From assembly GCA_046546095.1 (NCBI GenBank), contig JBKGYK010000007.1, forward strand, positions 1-56,373: a stretch of DNA of 56,373 bases, read 5' to 3'. The stretch's first letter is position 1. Each line of letters opens with the position of its first letter. The notes below the pieces were generated by a model. The model searched no databases, was not told the DNA's origin, and saw only the letters and a list, made by a program, of their open reading frames with translations. This DNA is from JAQIBY01 sp046546095 (GTDB lineage Bacteria > Bacteroidota > Bacteroidia > Bacteroidales > ML635J-15). Shown one piece after another: positions 15,001-24,595 of this stretch. Position numbers and translations under genes: made by a program.

Positions 15001-17381
15001 CACCCGGTGGTACTCTTGATCGCTCTTTGTACATGTCTGATGACGGGAAACTACATTTTTACCTGAACAATTCGGGCTCTCCCGTGGAAATTGTTTCTTC
15101 AGATGCATACAATGATGGCAACTGGCACCACGTGGTGATCAAAGCGGATACCTATGCTGAGATGATCATCGACCAGACTGAATACCTGAATGATCTTACC
15201 GTTCTGAATCTTGATGATTTTGCCGGTTACTGGCTTTACGGTGGACATGATATTCCCTCCGGGGCAAGTAATCCACCTGCTGATGCCTATTTTCAGGGTG
15301 GTATTGATGATCTCCGGTACTTCCACAGAGCCATTGGCGATCAGGAAATTACCCACATCGTAGAAAACCATAGTCTGCAGGCCTCACTTGCAAACGATAC
15401 AATTTGTGGTTCAGGTATTGTGTATATGGATATTCAAAACTCAGAACCCGGAATTTATTATATGATCAGAGAAGTAAGTACAGGTGATACCTTGTCTGTT
15501 ACCGGAATGGGTACAGGAGGAGCTCTAAGCATTGGCGGAGATCTTTATTCAGGCAGTACCGATTTTGAAATCCTGGCAACAGATACAGCCTCCGATTGCA
15601 ATTTGATTCTGAGTGATGTATTTCATCTTGAAGTGCTGCCGGTTCATACTCCCGATGTTACCATTTCTACCGGTGCAGGTACAGACGTCTGCGCAGGCGA
15701 TGATGTAACCCTAAGCTCGACTGTAACCGCCGGTGGTTCCAATCCTGATTACAACTGGTTGTTGAACGGAACTGCCTTGGGAGAGACCGGAGCAACATTG
15801 ATGACAAATTCACTTGCCCATGGCGACAGCATTCAATTGGTAATGGTATCTGATTATACTTGCCTGACCAACTCAACAGATACCTCTGATGCCTTGCATT
15901 TTAATGTGCAGGATTATCCATCCGTAAGTTTTACTTATGATACGGCCTATTGTGCAAGTGAAGACATAAGCCTTACATATACCGGCGATGAATCCGGTGT
16001 TTCCATAACCTGGGAATTGAACGGCATAGCTCAAACCGAAACCGGTGCGGGAACGCATGATTTTGATTATTCTACCCCAGGCCCTGTTGATATTACTGCT
16101 ACCGGAACAACAAGTTTTGGTTGTGAGACCACAAGCACGGAAACCACCGAAGTGCTTGCCAATCCGGTAGCATCGTTTGACATACCTGCTCATTTGTGTG
16201 AAAACCAGGAATTTCAGGTTGAATACACAGGAACAGAAACCGACATGGATACCATTATCTGGACAACATCTCCCGGACCGGCACAGGATACCTCCGGCAT
16301 AGGTATTCACACTTTTACAGCTTATGGAACCGGTAGTTTTGATGTGATGCTGGATATTACGGACAACAATGGCTGTACGGCCAGTGCAATTCAGACCGCC
16401 CCGGTTCATCAGCAGCCGGATGTGGATTTTACACTGCCGGCTGATGCCTGTACCAACCAGGAATTTACGGTAGAATATACAGGAACTACCTGGGATAATA
16501 CCGTGGTATCATGGTATGTAGATGGTGTGGATCAGGCCATACCTGCTCCGGGTACTGGTACAGTGTGGCTGGATATCCCTTCTTCTCCGGGTACAATTGA
16601 TGTCATGGCTTCTGCCATTACCGATTACGGATGTGACAACGATACTACCCATAGCCTTACTGTCAACGAATCTCCGGTGGGGCCTCTTGATGATACCACA
16701 TGGATATGCCCGAACACGCATACCCCCTTGGATGCCGGAAATCCGGGGACTGAATACATATGGACAACCGGAGATACTACCCAGGTTATTGACCTTTACA
16801 ATAATCCCGGTTCTCTTTCTGTTATCATTGACAATGGATATTGTTCCATTGAAGATACTACTGAAGTGGCAATGTATCCCTCTGATATGGTTGAATTTCC
16901 AGAAGGCACGGATACCCTTGTATGTATCGGTGACAGCCTGTATCTTAACATCCCGGCACCATACTCCGGTGTCGAATGGCATTTGTATGATGATACGGTA
17001 AGCGGTTCTGAACTGGCTTATCCATACATCGGCCAGGACAGCGTGCTTGTGGAAGTGTTTGCCTACGATGAGAACGGATGCCCGGGAATGGATACCCTGA
17101 TGGTGTATTATGAAAGCTGTGCCGGGGTGAAAGATATTGCCGGAAATGTCTCTGTGGATATGTATCCCAATCCTGCAGGTAACAAGCTCTACATTAACTC
17201 TGATGAAACCATCAGCATGGATATTACAATTTACGATCTTACCGGCAAAGCTGTTAGGTCAAAAACCAATTGTTATGGCGGTACCATGTTTGATGTAGTC
17301 GGGCTGCCCGGAGGCATGTACTTTGTCAGAATCGATGCAGGCAGAGAAATAATCACTAAGAAACTGAACATTGTGAGATAG
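12009..17381 (+). CDS. Secreted C10 (streptopain-like) cysteine protease with LamG-like domain and T9SS sorting domain
   Basis: 1790 residues from ATG 12009; a frame opening at 11988 adds 7 residues before the signal peptide MKSLLILLAGLLTVQSV. A propeptide-like region (about 22-130) precedes the C10 peptidase domain: Cys180 in YTGCVATAQAQIMKY, His313 in GGHAFVLDGYN and the NWGWGG motif. Then come a pre-peptidase-C-like region, a CARDB-like domain (about 490-600), Ig-like segments (about 745-900), a LamG/concanavalin-like domain (about 909-1119, DSLIYYFPLNDDA and SMWFKSNDG) and more Ig/PKD-like repeats. The end (about 1715-1790: YPNPAGNKLYI, DLTGKAVRS, GGMYFVRID, ITKKLNIV) is a type A T9SS sorting domain. 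It is probably a surface protease that binds polymers through its accessory domains. Single gene with its own terminator. Confidence 0.9.
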   Translation: MKSLLILLAGLLTVQSVISQTITNEEAANCAANVLYYQYGIAERENPRLVQTFREDQNPIYYAFTTNDAFVIISAEKSYLPVLAHSNEGALPSDPDRLPPAFIEWMNSLAEDIKAVRSGRLSIDQEKLQAWDIVETRQPGPIQTRGVTPLLTTTWNQGCGYNGMCPPDASGPCNHVYTGCVATAQAQIMKYHEHPASGVGSECYTHSDYGELCADYEAATYDWASMPDNSGNAEVEELMYHCGVSVSMNYSPTGSGSYLSRVDDALMNIFNYSTNMDYVNRWSFDADDWEDLMRKECDAGRVMAYKGTGSGGHAFVLDGYNDSGEFHFNWGWGGTANGYYAMGNLTPAGNDYSNSNTAIIGVEPAANFSGLDFSGITTLGCGITQPVDLSSGISEVNVYGSANIDALGKEKVYEFTTSLPGRITINLNTPSSDISLILLSHQHRDSVLSYGTNGLIYDNSMPGTYYLVLDAAEAQNATADLELICPTADPDLIAQSVQVIPGTIESNQADVIMKSTVKNIGNSAAASCDMEYYLSDNDTLDGGDMMIASTTIPALNAGSDTIVESVHTMPVLPAAGNYYVFGVPDASNTVVETVEDDYGLTNVQIPDTGTMDCTSATAISDAVWYFDNTAADGDSLIDNTNCSWNHTGNEMIYTMTSPNSGSANIAFTEKHFGKMTMQVLPICNENANCLTSLSMYNSTDTLVYSTFNVEAGAVYYLFVDGENDLSGEFGFKVDFPEPCPDDTLQYWGDTARCDGDGGLNMQLTWGYDSYQWFKDGVEIPDATNVSYLAESSGEYYAEITENGCTVESDHLNVAFSPAPDTAAIETFSDTLFCEGGSVDIHLTAGNAWDVLWYKDGEPIPEATADVYTATETGHYHADVINVSCHLESNEIYVQVIDQPADLGETISLAQDSLIYYFPLNDDADDASGNGHGISSWDWYPTDDHDGNFWQARQFIDSASKAYVYSQFDNPTEFTHSMWFKSNDGNGGSLILFTDDSWSPGGTLDRSLYMSDDGKLHFYLNNSGSPVEIVSSDAYNDGNWHHVVIKADTYAEMIIDQTEYLNDLTVLNLDDFAGYWLYGGHDIPSGASNPPADAYFQGGIDDLRYFHRAIGDQEITHIVENHSLQASLANDTICGSGIVYMDIQNSEPGIYYMIREVSTGDTLSVTGMGTGGALSIGGDLYSGSTDFEILATDTASDCNLILSDVFHLEVLPVHTPDVTISTGAGTDVCAGDDVTLSSTVTAGGSNPDYNWLLNGTALGETGATLMTNSLAHGDSIQLVMVSDYTCLTNSTDTSDALHFNVQDYPSVSFTYDTAYCASEDISLTYTGDESGVSITWELNGIAQTETGAGTHDFDYSTPGPVDITATGTTSFGCETTSTETTEVLANPVASFDIPAHLCENQEFQVEYTGTETDMDTIIWTTSPGPAQDTSGIGIHTFTAYGTGSFDVMLDITDNNGCTASAIQTAPVHQQPDVDFTLPADACTNQEFTVEYTGTTWDNTVVSWYVDGVDQAIPAPGTGTVWLDIPSSPGTIDVMASAITDYGCDNDTTHSLTVNESPVGPLDDTTWICPNTHTPLDAGNPGTEYIWTTGDTTQVIDLYNNPGSLSVIIDNGYCSIEDTTEVAMYPSDMVEFPEGTDTLVCIGDSLYLNIPAPYSGVEWHLYDDTVSGSELAYPYIGQDSVLVEVFAYDENGCPGMDTLMVYYESCAGVKDIAGNVSVDMYPNPAGNKLYINSDETISMDITIYDLTGKAVRSKTNCYGGTMFDVVGLPGGMYFVRIDAGREIITKKLNIVR

Positions 17382-17401
17382 ACCAACATCCGGGGATAAA
17401 A

Positions 17402-17436
17402 AAAGACCGCAGTTTCTGAAACTGCGGCCTTTGTCT
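17402..17436. terminator. Bidirectional terminator between convergent genes
   Basis: AAAGACCGCAGTTT, loop CTG, AAACTGCGGCCTTT; A-run on one side and T-rich on the other. It serves the C10 protease gene (+) and the DUF2723 gene (-). Confidence 0.8.
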
Positions 17437-17458
17437 TAATATCAGTTTGAATATGATC

Positions 17459-20400
17459 TTATCTTTGAGATGGGTGATTGAAGCTTTCGTTGAATTGCGG
17501 TGTGTAATTTGATAGAATAATTTCCAGTTCAGATACAACTTCATTACGTTGATGATTCAATGCAACGCGGTAAGAATCCTGCAGGGTTTGCATTGCCATG
17601 GCAATTTCCCGGTAGTTTTCATTTAGCTTGTTTTCATGTAAGGAAAAATGGTATTGCAATTCCTGATCATAAATGCCAATCATGTAATTGAGTACCTTAT
17701 CCCCGTTTTCCGGTTTGTCAAGTTTGTACCAGGCCTCTGCCAGACCGGTTGAAAACAGGTCAGGTGTGAAAACATCCATGGGTACCTGCTTTTCACAACG
17801 CTCCAGTACTTCAATGGCACGGGCTGTATCGCCTTCGTTTCTCAGGCGGTTGGCCAGACGTGTAAATCTTTCCCGTAGCTGAACAATTCTGGTTGTGCGG
17901 CGGATGGTAAAATCAGCATAGATGTCCGGATCTTCAATGTTTCCGTATTCAAATTCATTCATCAGATTATCATACAGGAGTTCAGTATCTATCCTTCTGT
18001 TTTTGGATTTGATGGGGGTAAGCCTGAAAGAGAAACCATCGAGTTGAAAGTAATCATTCAGGTTCAGTGTTTCATTTCTGCCGATAGAAGTAAAATACAC
18101 CGGACGTTTCCACTCGAAGTTAGCCAGCATATCAACAATCATCATCTGATTTTTCAGAAGATATTCCTGTTTTGAATCCCAGCGGATTTCATTCTCCATC
18201 AGATGTGCATCTTCAGGTTTTACAATGCCATAGTCAACTGCATTGGCTGAATCCACAGGCAGGATAAACTTGGAGGTGGGATAGGTGTAAAACGTATCGC
18301 CGTTCCGGGTTCTCAACTTGGATTTTGAATCATCAGCCATATAATCAATCACCTTTGAAACAGGCTGGTAACCCTTATATGCCGGATTCTCATACCGGTA
18401 ATTGACGTCCCGTTTTCCCGGTTCATATTTTTCTGCTTCAAGGGAGAACGGCATGGGTTCGGCCTCATAGGTTTTCATCTTCATCTGATCAATGTACCAG
18501 TTGCTGGCAACATAGGGAAGACAGCACACTTTCACATCAGTCCTGTATCCTTCCACCTCCTGGGCATACCAGATGGGGAAGGTGTCGTTGTCTCCATAGG
18601 TAAACAGAATAGAGTTCGGTGCACATGAAGCAAGGTAGTTATGCGCATAATCCCGTGCAACAAACCGGTTGCTTCTGTCATGATCATCCCAGTTTTCAGC
18701 AGCCATTTGCAGGGGAACCAGCAGGCAGGCAGCACTTGCCAGGGCCGCAGTTGCCGGGCCTTTCATAAGCCGTTCCAGAAGCTTATAAATCCCCAGTGTT
18801 CCCAGACCTATCCAGATACTGAATGCATAAAAGGAACCTGCGTATGCGTAATCACGCTCACGTGGCTGATGAGGGTATTGGTTGAGATAAAACACAATGG
18901 CAAGGCCTGTCATGATAAAGAGCAACATCACGATCCAGCCGTCATTTTTTTGTTTTTTAAATTGGAAAAATATCCCAATCAGCCCCAGCAACAATGGCAG
19001 CATATAATATTTATTATGTGCCTTGTTTTTGTAATGATCCGGCAACATATCCTGATCTCCAACACGTGGGGTATCAAACAATGGAATTCCCGAAATCCAG
19101 TTTCCATGTACTGTGTTTCCGTGACCCTGAATGTCATTTTGCCGGCCTGCAAAATTCCACATAAAATACCGCCAGTACATCCAGCCCATCTGGTAGTTTA
19201 CCATGAATTTGATGTTTTCAGCAAAGGTGGGGAATCTGTCTCCCCTGATGCCTGCCCATTTTTTGTATTCCTCCACGTGGTTTGGGTCAGAACTGTGCAT
19301 TCTGGGTATGAGGGTAAGGTCATCTTTTTTGTATACCGGAATTTCTTTGTGATGAACAACTTCATATTTACCATCTTTTTTCAGATAAACCGGATCGCCT
19401 TCTTCCATATCAATATTTTCTGAATTGTATTGTTCTCCATAAAACAGCGGTCTGTCTCCATATTGTTCACGGTTCAGGTATGTAAGAAACTGATACATGT
19501 TGTCCGGATTGTTTTGATCCATGGGTGGTTCGGCAAGTGAGCGGATAATGATGATACTGAAAGTGCTGTAGCCGATCAGAATAAAAGCAAAAGCCACAAT
19601 GATGGTATTCAGCAGGTCTTTGTGCCTGTCATATAAACGCCATGCACCAAAAATAATGGCGGCAATCAGTAATAAGGCAAGAAAAGTGCTGTTGCCCATA
19701 AATGGAATTCCAATAAAAATACTTGTCAGCACAAGGCTTACAACCCCGGCTTTTTTGTTGACCTTGTATTGGGTGAAATAAATGGAGGTAACCAGGCTCC
19801 CCAGAAGAAGAATAATCCATACAAACACACCGGAAAAATAGGGGAGACCAAGGGTGTTGACAAAAAACAGGTCAAATTTAAAGCTGACTTTAGCTACGCC
19901 GGGTACAATGCCGTACATAATGGCCAGCAGCATGAGTACAGAAAGCCCTAGCGATGCAATAACACCCTTACGCGAAGGTTTGTGTTTTTTAAAGTAATAT
20001 ATCATCACCATGGCAGGAATTGCCAGGAGGTTTAGCAGGTGGACACCCAGTGATAATCCGACAAGCAATGCAATGAAAAGTATCCACTTGTAGGCATGTT
20101 TCGTGTCGATGGCCTGAGTCCAGCGTATCATGCCCCAGAATACAATTGCTGTAAACAGGGATGATGATGCATAAACTTCGCCTTCTACAGCAGAAAACCA
20201 GAATGTGTCGGAAAAAGTATAGACAAGACTACCAACCATAGCGGCACCCAGAACAGCAATGGTTTTAGCCGTATTCATTTTATTCTCAGGTGCAATGATG
20301 CGCTGCGCAAAATAGGCAATGGTCCAGAACAAAAACATAATGGTAAAGGCACTGGCCAATGCAGACATAGAATTAACCATCTTTGCAACATTTGCAGGGT

Positions 20401-20605
20401 CATCGGTAAACATAGAGGCCAGCCTTGACAATAACATGAAAGTAGGTGCACCGGGTGGATGTCCTACCTCAAGCTTATAGCCGCTGGAAATAAACTCGCC
20501 ACAATCCCAGAAACTGGTTGTTGGTGCAATGGTGGATAAATAAACAATAGCAGCTATCAAAAATGCCACCCATCCGAAAATCCTGTTGAGTCTCTTGTAT
20601 GTCAT
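17459..20605 (-). CDS. DUF2723 family membrane protein (TMEM260-like, GT-C type)
   Basis: 1048 residues. The N-terminal block FGWVAFLIAAIVYLSTIAP, followed by FWDCGEFISSGYKLEVGHPP, is the DUF2723 signature; the acidic DCGE after the first membrane segment is typical of GT-C glycosyltransferases. About a dozen membrane segments fill residues 12-620; the rest is a soluble region with TPR-like helices (GDTARAIEVLERCEKQVP). The human relative TMEM260 is a protein O-mannosyltransferase; bacterial members are not well characterised, so a sugar-transfer role on exported proteins is a reasonable inference. It follows a terminator (20642-20674) and is probably expressed from its own promoter. Confidence 0.85.
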   Translation of the reverse strand: MTYKRLNRIFGWVAFLIAAIVYLSTIAPTTSFWDCGEFISSGYKLEVGHPPGAPTFMLLSRLASMFTDDPANVAKMVNSMSALASAFTIMFLFWTIAYFAQRIIAPENKMNTAKTIAVLGAAMVGSLVYTFSDTFWFSAVEGEVYASSSLFTAIVFWGMIRWTQAIDTKHAYKWILFIALLVGLSLGVHLLNLLAIPAMVMIYYFKKHKPSRKGVIASLGLSVLMLLAIMYGIVPGVAKVSFKFDLFFVNTLGLPYFSGVFVWIILLLGSLVTSIYFTQYKVNKKAGVVSLVLTSIFIGIPFMGNSTFLALLLIAAIIFGAWRLYDRHKDLLNTIIVAFAFILIGYSTFSIIIIRSLAEPPMDQNNPDNMYQFLTYLNREQYGDRPLFYGEQYNSENIDMEEGDPVYLKKDGKYEVVHHKEIPVYKKDDLTLIPRMHSSDPNHVEEYKKWAGIRGDRFPTFAENIKFMVNYQMGWMYWRYFMWNFAGRQNDIQGHGNTVHGNWISGIPLFDTPRVGDQDMLPDHYKNKAHNKYYMLPLLLGLIGIFFQFKKQKNDGWIVMLLFIMTGLAIVFYLNQYPHQPRERDYAYAGSFYAFSIWIGLGTLGIYKLLERLMKGPATAALASAACLLVPLQMAAENWDDHDRSNRFVARDYAHNYLASCAPNSILFTYGDNDTFPIWYAQEVEGYRTDVKVCCLPYVASNWYIDQMKMKTYEAEPMPFSLEAEKYEPGKRDVNYRYENPAYKGYQPVSKVIDYMADDSKSKLRTRNGDTFYTYPTSKFILPVDSANAVDYGIVKPEDAHLMENEIRWDSKQEYLLKNQMMIVDMLANFEWKRPVYFTSIGRNETLNLNDYFQLDGFSFRLTPIKSKNRRIDTELLYDNLMNEFEYGNIEDPDIYADFTIRRTTRIVQLRERFTRLANRLRNEGDTARAIEVLERCEKQVPMDVFTPDLFSTGLAEAWYKLDKPENGDKVLNYMIGIYDQELQYHFSLHENKLNENYREIAMAMQTLQDSYRVALNHQRNEVVSELEIILSNYTPQFNESFNHPSQR

Positions 20606-20641
20606 TGTTCCTTAGATTTTATAAAACGTAAAAATAGAAAA

Positions 20642-20674
20642 AAAACGGCTCCCATAAAATATGACAGCCGTTTT
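20642..20674 (-). terminator. Terminator of the POT transporter/lipoprotein unit
   Basis: On the minus strand AAAACGGCT, 15-base loop, AGCCGTTTT with more T residues after it; 19 bases past the lipoprotein stop. Confidence 0.75.
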
Positions 20675-20692
20675 CTTTCAAATAAAGAGAGA

Positions 20693-21094
20693 TTATTTAT
20701 CCTCTTCTATTTTTTCAAGGTTTTCCATGAATTCTTCGGTAGCTTTCTCAAGTTCATCTTCCTTCTCTTTGATGGCCTCATGGTATTTTTCTTCATAATT
20801 GTCAATCTCTTTGCCTTCTTCCAGTTCTTGTTGCTCTTTTTTAATCCGTTTGTTGATTTTGTTAACGGACTCATAGTAGGAATTGGCGATGGCCCTGAGT
20901 TCATCATACTCCGAGTCGGCTTCTCCTTCAGCCTCCATTGAGATTTCACCGTCCTCGTAATGTTTATCAAAAGTATTGTTAAAATATTCGAGATTGGTTA
21001 TCAGTGCTTCTACATCGCTTTTGGGATCATCCTTGGCGCAGGAAGTGGCCAGGAGTGCAAAAGCGATCAGTACATATATCAGTGGATTTTTCAT
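20693..21094 (-). CDS. Small coiled-coil lipoprotein
   Basis: 133 residues. A signal peptide with lipobox (IAFALLATSCAKDD, lipidated Cys19) marks it as a lipoprotein. The mature part is highly charged and helical (INKRIKKEQQELEEGKEI, then KEKEDELEKATEEFMENLEK), predicted as a long coiled coil. I do not recognise a family. It follows the POT transporter gene by 23 bases and is terminated at 20642, so the two probably form one transcript. Confidence 0.75.
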   Translation of the reverse strand: MKNPLIYVLIAFALLATSCAKDDPKSDVEALITNLEYFNNTFDKHYEDGEISMEAEGEADSEYDELRAIANSYYESVNKINKRIKKEQQELEEGKEIDNYEEKYHEAIKEKEDELEKATEEFMENLEKIEEDK

Positions 21095-21117
21095 AACAAT
21101 TCTCCTTTTTATTATTT

Positions 21118-22734
21118 TTAGTTAGTAATTTTTTCCAGCCATTTGAGCATGAATATCATGGTAATCATTGATAATGCACAAACTGCTACAAATACCGTCC
21201 ATGTGAGCCACAGCGGAATGCTTTCGTACAGGATTGCCCCGATGAAAAGCAGCTGGTTACCTATGGCTGTTGCTCCAAGCCATCCGCCCTGCATGATACC
21301 CTGAAGGTGCGGTGGCGCTACCTTGGATACAAACGATATACCCAGCGGACTGATAAATAGTTCAGCTATGGTGAGGATGAAATATGTACCTATCAGCAGG
21401 AATGGTGTCACTTTTGCAGCATCAGGTAGAGGGCTGGCCTCAATGTCTGAGAAGAGTGGTAAATCAGCTGAGCCAAATGCCATTACAACATATGCAAAGG
21501 CTGCTATACCCATACCAATGGCAATTTTCTTAGGTGTGGATGGTTCCTTGCCTTTGGAGCGTAACCAACCAAAAAGCCCCATAACCACCGGTGTTAAGAG
21601 GACAATGAAAATGGGATTGATAGACTGGAATATCTCAGCCCCGACAATGGAAATGGAACCCAGATTGATTCTAATAGCACTCAGGTCTGTGTAATCCCTG
21701 GCAAACATAGTAAGGGTGAGGCCGTTCTGGTGGAACGAGAACCAGAAAAAGATAACTATACCAAATACAGCAAACAATGCATAAAGCCTTTGTTTGATTT
21801 CTCTGGGATCCATATCAACGGTTCTTTTGCCTTTGTTGGCTTCTTTTTCAGCTTTTTCTTTGGCTTTGTCAATGGTTGGAAATTTGCGTCTGTTACCAAG
21901 ATAAATGAAAATTGAAATGATCATAGCAACGATGGCTGCACCAAATGCATAGTGGAAACCTGTGTTAAAAACATTCAGGTATTTGGCAGCAAAAATTGAT
22001 GGGTCAAAATTGGCACCAACATTGGAAACCGTGCTGGCCAGTTGCTCAAAACGGCTGGCAGGATCAAGCGCAAAAACCTGCTCTGCAGCACCCTGTGCCT
22101 TGTCAACGACTGTATTGCCAACTACACTGGTTGGTTCCAGTGTGCCTTCCAGTTGCTGGTGACATAGATTGGGAAGGTTTGCATCATACTGAAAATCCGA
22201 ACGGCTCAGCCACCAGTTACGAATGGCAATCGCGGTGAAAGGAGCAAAAATTGCACCTACGTTGATGAACATGTAAAACAAAGAAAAACCAGAATCCCTC
22301 ATCTTGTCATAGGTGGGATTGTCATACATCTGTCCGACAAGTGCCTGCAGGTTACCCTTAAACAAACCATTACCGAATGCAATGACAAACAATGCCAGAC
22401 AGGTCATGACAAGCATGAATATCCGCTTGTCATCGGGCACCGGTGATTCTGTCGGTAAAGCCAGCAGCAGATAGCCCAGGGCCATGACAAACAAACCGGT
22501 CAGAATTACTCCTTTGTAATTTCGCAGTTTGTCAGCAATCAAACCGCCTGCAAATGCCAAAATGTAAATTGAAAAGTAAAATACAGAATAAATCAATCCT
22601 GCATCTTTTCCGTTCAGTCCGAACTTGGCCTGTAGAAACAGTACCAAAATCGCCATCATGGTGTAGAAACCGAATCGTTCCCCCATGTTCGCTAGTGAGG
22701 CTGGTATCAGCCCTTTTGGTTGATTTTTAAACAT
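21118..22734 (-). CDS. Peptide MFS transporter (POT/PTR2 family)
   Basis: 538 residues with about 12-14 membrane segments. The first helix carries the POT signature NMGERFGFYTMMAILVLFLQ (ExxERFxYY type), which is involved in proton coupling; GGLIADKLRNYKGVILTG matches the conserved loop after helix 2. A soluble insertion of about 70 residues (roughly 175-250) lies between the two halves, with DPREIKQRLYALFAVF at the start of the second half. It imports di/tripeptides with protons, consistent with the extracellular proteases of this window. A lipoprotein gene follows in the same transcript; the promoter lies in the 350-base divergent gap shared with nnr. Confidence 0.9.
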   Translation of the reverse strand: MFKNQPKGLIPASLANMGERFGFYTMMAILVLFLQAKFGLNGKDAGLIYSVFYFSIYILAFAGGLIADKLRNYKGVILTGLFVMALGYLLLALPTESPVPDDKRIFMLVMTCLALFVIAFGNGLFKGNLQALVGQMYDNPTYDKMRDSGFSLFYMFINVGAIFAPFTAIAIRNWWLSRSDFQYDANLPNLCHQQLEGTLEPTSVVGNTVVDKAQGAAEQVFALDPASRFEQLASTVSNVGANFDPSIFAAKYLNVFNTGFHYAFGAAIVAMIISIFIYLGNRRKFPTIDKAKEKAEKEANKGKRTVDMDPREIKQRLYALFAVFGIVIFFWFSFHQNGLTLTMFARDYTDLSAIRINLGSISIVGAEIFQSINPIFIVLLTPVVMGLFGWLRSKGKEPSTPKKIAIGMGIAAFAYVVMAFGSADLPLFSDIEASPLPDAAKVTPFLLIGTYFILTIAELFISPLGISFVSKVAPPHLQGIMQGGWLGATAIGNQLLFIGAILYESIPLWLTWTVFVAVCALSMITMIFMLKWLEKITN

Positions 22735-23022
22735 ATAGTTACAATTTTTGATTAGTTTCAGTCAAAATCATAAGCTGACAAATTTAGAAATCTTTTTTAA
22801 TCTGTCAATACATATTTACGAAGCTGTGGACATTTTTTTGAGAAAATTTGTAACTGGCTTGATGTCAGATTGAAAATTGTGGATTTTTTTTTGTTTTGAT
22901 GGTATCAAAGCTTCTTTATGTGCTTTATAAACAGAATAAAAAGTGATATGATATTGTTTTACGGCAAATATGCCTTGCAATTATTTTGATGCAATCAATT
23001 CATGCATGAAATTTTCTGCAGT

Positions 23023-23052
23023 TTTGTATTTTCGGTGAAAATTTTACCTTTA
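23023..23052 (+). promoter_or_regulatory. Probable promoter of nnr
   Basis: TTTG at 23023-23026, an 18-base spacer and TACCTTTA at 23045-23052, 35 bases before the ATG. The rest of the 22735-23086 gap is AT-rich with no gene visible; it must also hold the promoter for the divergent transporter unit. Confidence 0.4.
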
Positions 23053-23086
23053 TCGCACTAGCTGAAACTAATTAAAGCAGTTAAAA

Positions 23087-24595
23087 ATGAAGATATTTAA
23101 ATCATCACAAGTAAAGGATATAGATGCCTGTACAATAAAACATGAGCCGATAAGTTCACCCGAATTGATGGAGAGAGCCAGTAAGCGCATGGCATCCTGG
23201 ATTGTATCCAAATTTGATGAAAACCGGCCGGTTTTTGTCATAGCAGGCCCGGGAAACAATGGGGGAGATGGATTGGTTGTAGCCAGATTGCTCGCCATAC
23301 AGGGTTTTTCTGTAACAGCCTGTCTGTTACGCTTTGCACCGGAGTTATCCCCGGACTGTCAACTGAATTTTGACAGACTGAAAAGGGAAGATGAAGTCAG
23401 GATCATTGAAGTGCATGATGCTGAAGACCTTCCGGAAATTCCTGACAATGCCCTTGTCGCTGATGCCATTTTCGGAGCAGGACTTACACGGCCGGTGAAA
23501 GGACTTGCAGGGCAGGTGATTGATAAGATAAATGGAACAAATGCCTGTACAATTGCAATTGATGCTCCATCCGGCCTGTTTGGAGAAGACAACTCACAGA
23601 ACAACGGAAGCATAATAAGAGCTGATTATACGCTTGCTCTGCAGTTCCCAAACAGATCATTTTTCTTTAAGGAAAACAGAAAGTTTACAGGTGAATTTTA
23701 TGTGATTGATATCGGACTGCATCCGGACGCCATCAAAAAAACACCTTCGGATTGGTTTATGTTAGAAGATGCAGATGTTGCATCTCTGCTTCATACAAGA
23801 AATAAATTCGATCATAAAGGAAATTTCGGACATGCCCTGCTGATCGCCGGAAGCTATGGAAAGATGGGTGCAGCTGTACTCGCCTCAAAGGCCTGCCTGC
23901 GCGCAGGAGTGGGTTTGCTGACTGTACATATTCCCAAAACCGCTTACACGGTAATGCAACAAGCAGTTCCTGAAGCCATGCTTAGCATTGATCATTCCGA
24001 ACTGATTTTTACAGATTGTGATTCTGATATTGATTTTGATGCCATTGGCATTGGGCCGGGTCTTGATACCAAACACAATACCCAAAAGGCTTTGCAGAGA
24101 CTGATTGAATCATCAGACAAGCCCATGGTACTGGATGCCGATGCCCTCAATATTATTGCTGAAAATAAGTATTTGCTGGAAAAATTGCCGGCCGGTACCA
24201 TACTCACACCACATCCCAAAGAGTTCCAACGCCTGTTTGGTCATACAGATACCGGATGGACAGAAACCGAATTGCTATTGAAGATGGCCGGAAAATACAA
24301 TATTGTTGTGGTTCTGAAATCTGCGTTTACCCGCATTGCCACCCCTGAGGGAAAATTGTATATCAATCCCACAGGCAATCCGGGTATGGCTACAGCCGGA
24401 TCAGGTGATGTTCTGACCGGAATTGTATTATCTTTGCTTGCTCAGGAATATGAACCTGCAAATGCGGCCTGTGTTGCAGTTTACATCCACGGAAAAGCCG
24501 GGGATGCTGCCAGCAGATGTTTTAGTCAGGAAGCAATGATTGCAGGCGACATCCCGGAATTCTTAGGTCAGGAATTTAAACGTATTGTATCATGA
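23087..24595 (+). CDS. nnr: Bifunctional NAD(P)H-hydrate epimerase / ADP-dependent dehydratase
   Basis: 502 residues, the usual length of the fused enzyme. The N-terminal half (1-215) is the YjeF_N epimerase domain with VIAGPGNNGGDGLVVARLL; the C-terminal half (about 235-495) is the ribokinase-like dehydratase with LLIAGSYGKMGAAVLAS, IGIGPGLDT, LDADALNI and the ATP-site motif NPGMATAGSGDVLTGI. It repairs damaged NADHX/NADPHX in the cytoplasm. The stop overlaps the start of the next gene (ATGA, 24592-24595), so translation is probably coupled to the two envelope-protein genes that follow. Confidence 0.95.
   Translation: MKIFKSSQVKDIDACTIKHEPISSPELMERASKRMASWIVSKFDENRPVFVIAGPGNNGGDGLVVARLLAIQGFSVTACLLRFAPELSPDCQLNFDRLKREDEVRIIEVHDAEDLPEIPDNALVADAIFGAGLTRPVKGLAGQVIDKINGTNACTIAIDAPSGLFGEDNSQNNGSIIRADYTLALQFPNRSFFFKENRKFTGEFYVIDIGLHPDAIKKTPSDWFMLEDADVASLLHTRNKFDHKGNFGHALLIAGSYGKMGAAVLASKACLRAGVGLLTVHIPKTAYTVMQQAVPEAMLSIDHSELIFTDCDSDIDFDAIGIGPGLDTKHNTQKALQRLIESSDKPMVLDADALNIIAENKYLLEKLPAGTILTPHPKEFQRLFGHTDTGWTETELLLKMAGKYNIVVVLKSAFTRIATPEGKLYINPTGNPGMATAGSGDVLTGIVLSLLAQEYEPANAACVAVYIHGKAGDAASRCFSQEAMIAGDIPEFLGQEFKRIVS

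Noticed and set aside
14443..15066. Frames inside the C10 protease gene
   Set aside because: Methionine- and proline-rich out-of-frame readings of the large repetitive gene.
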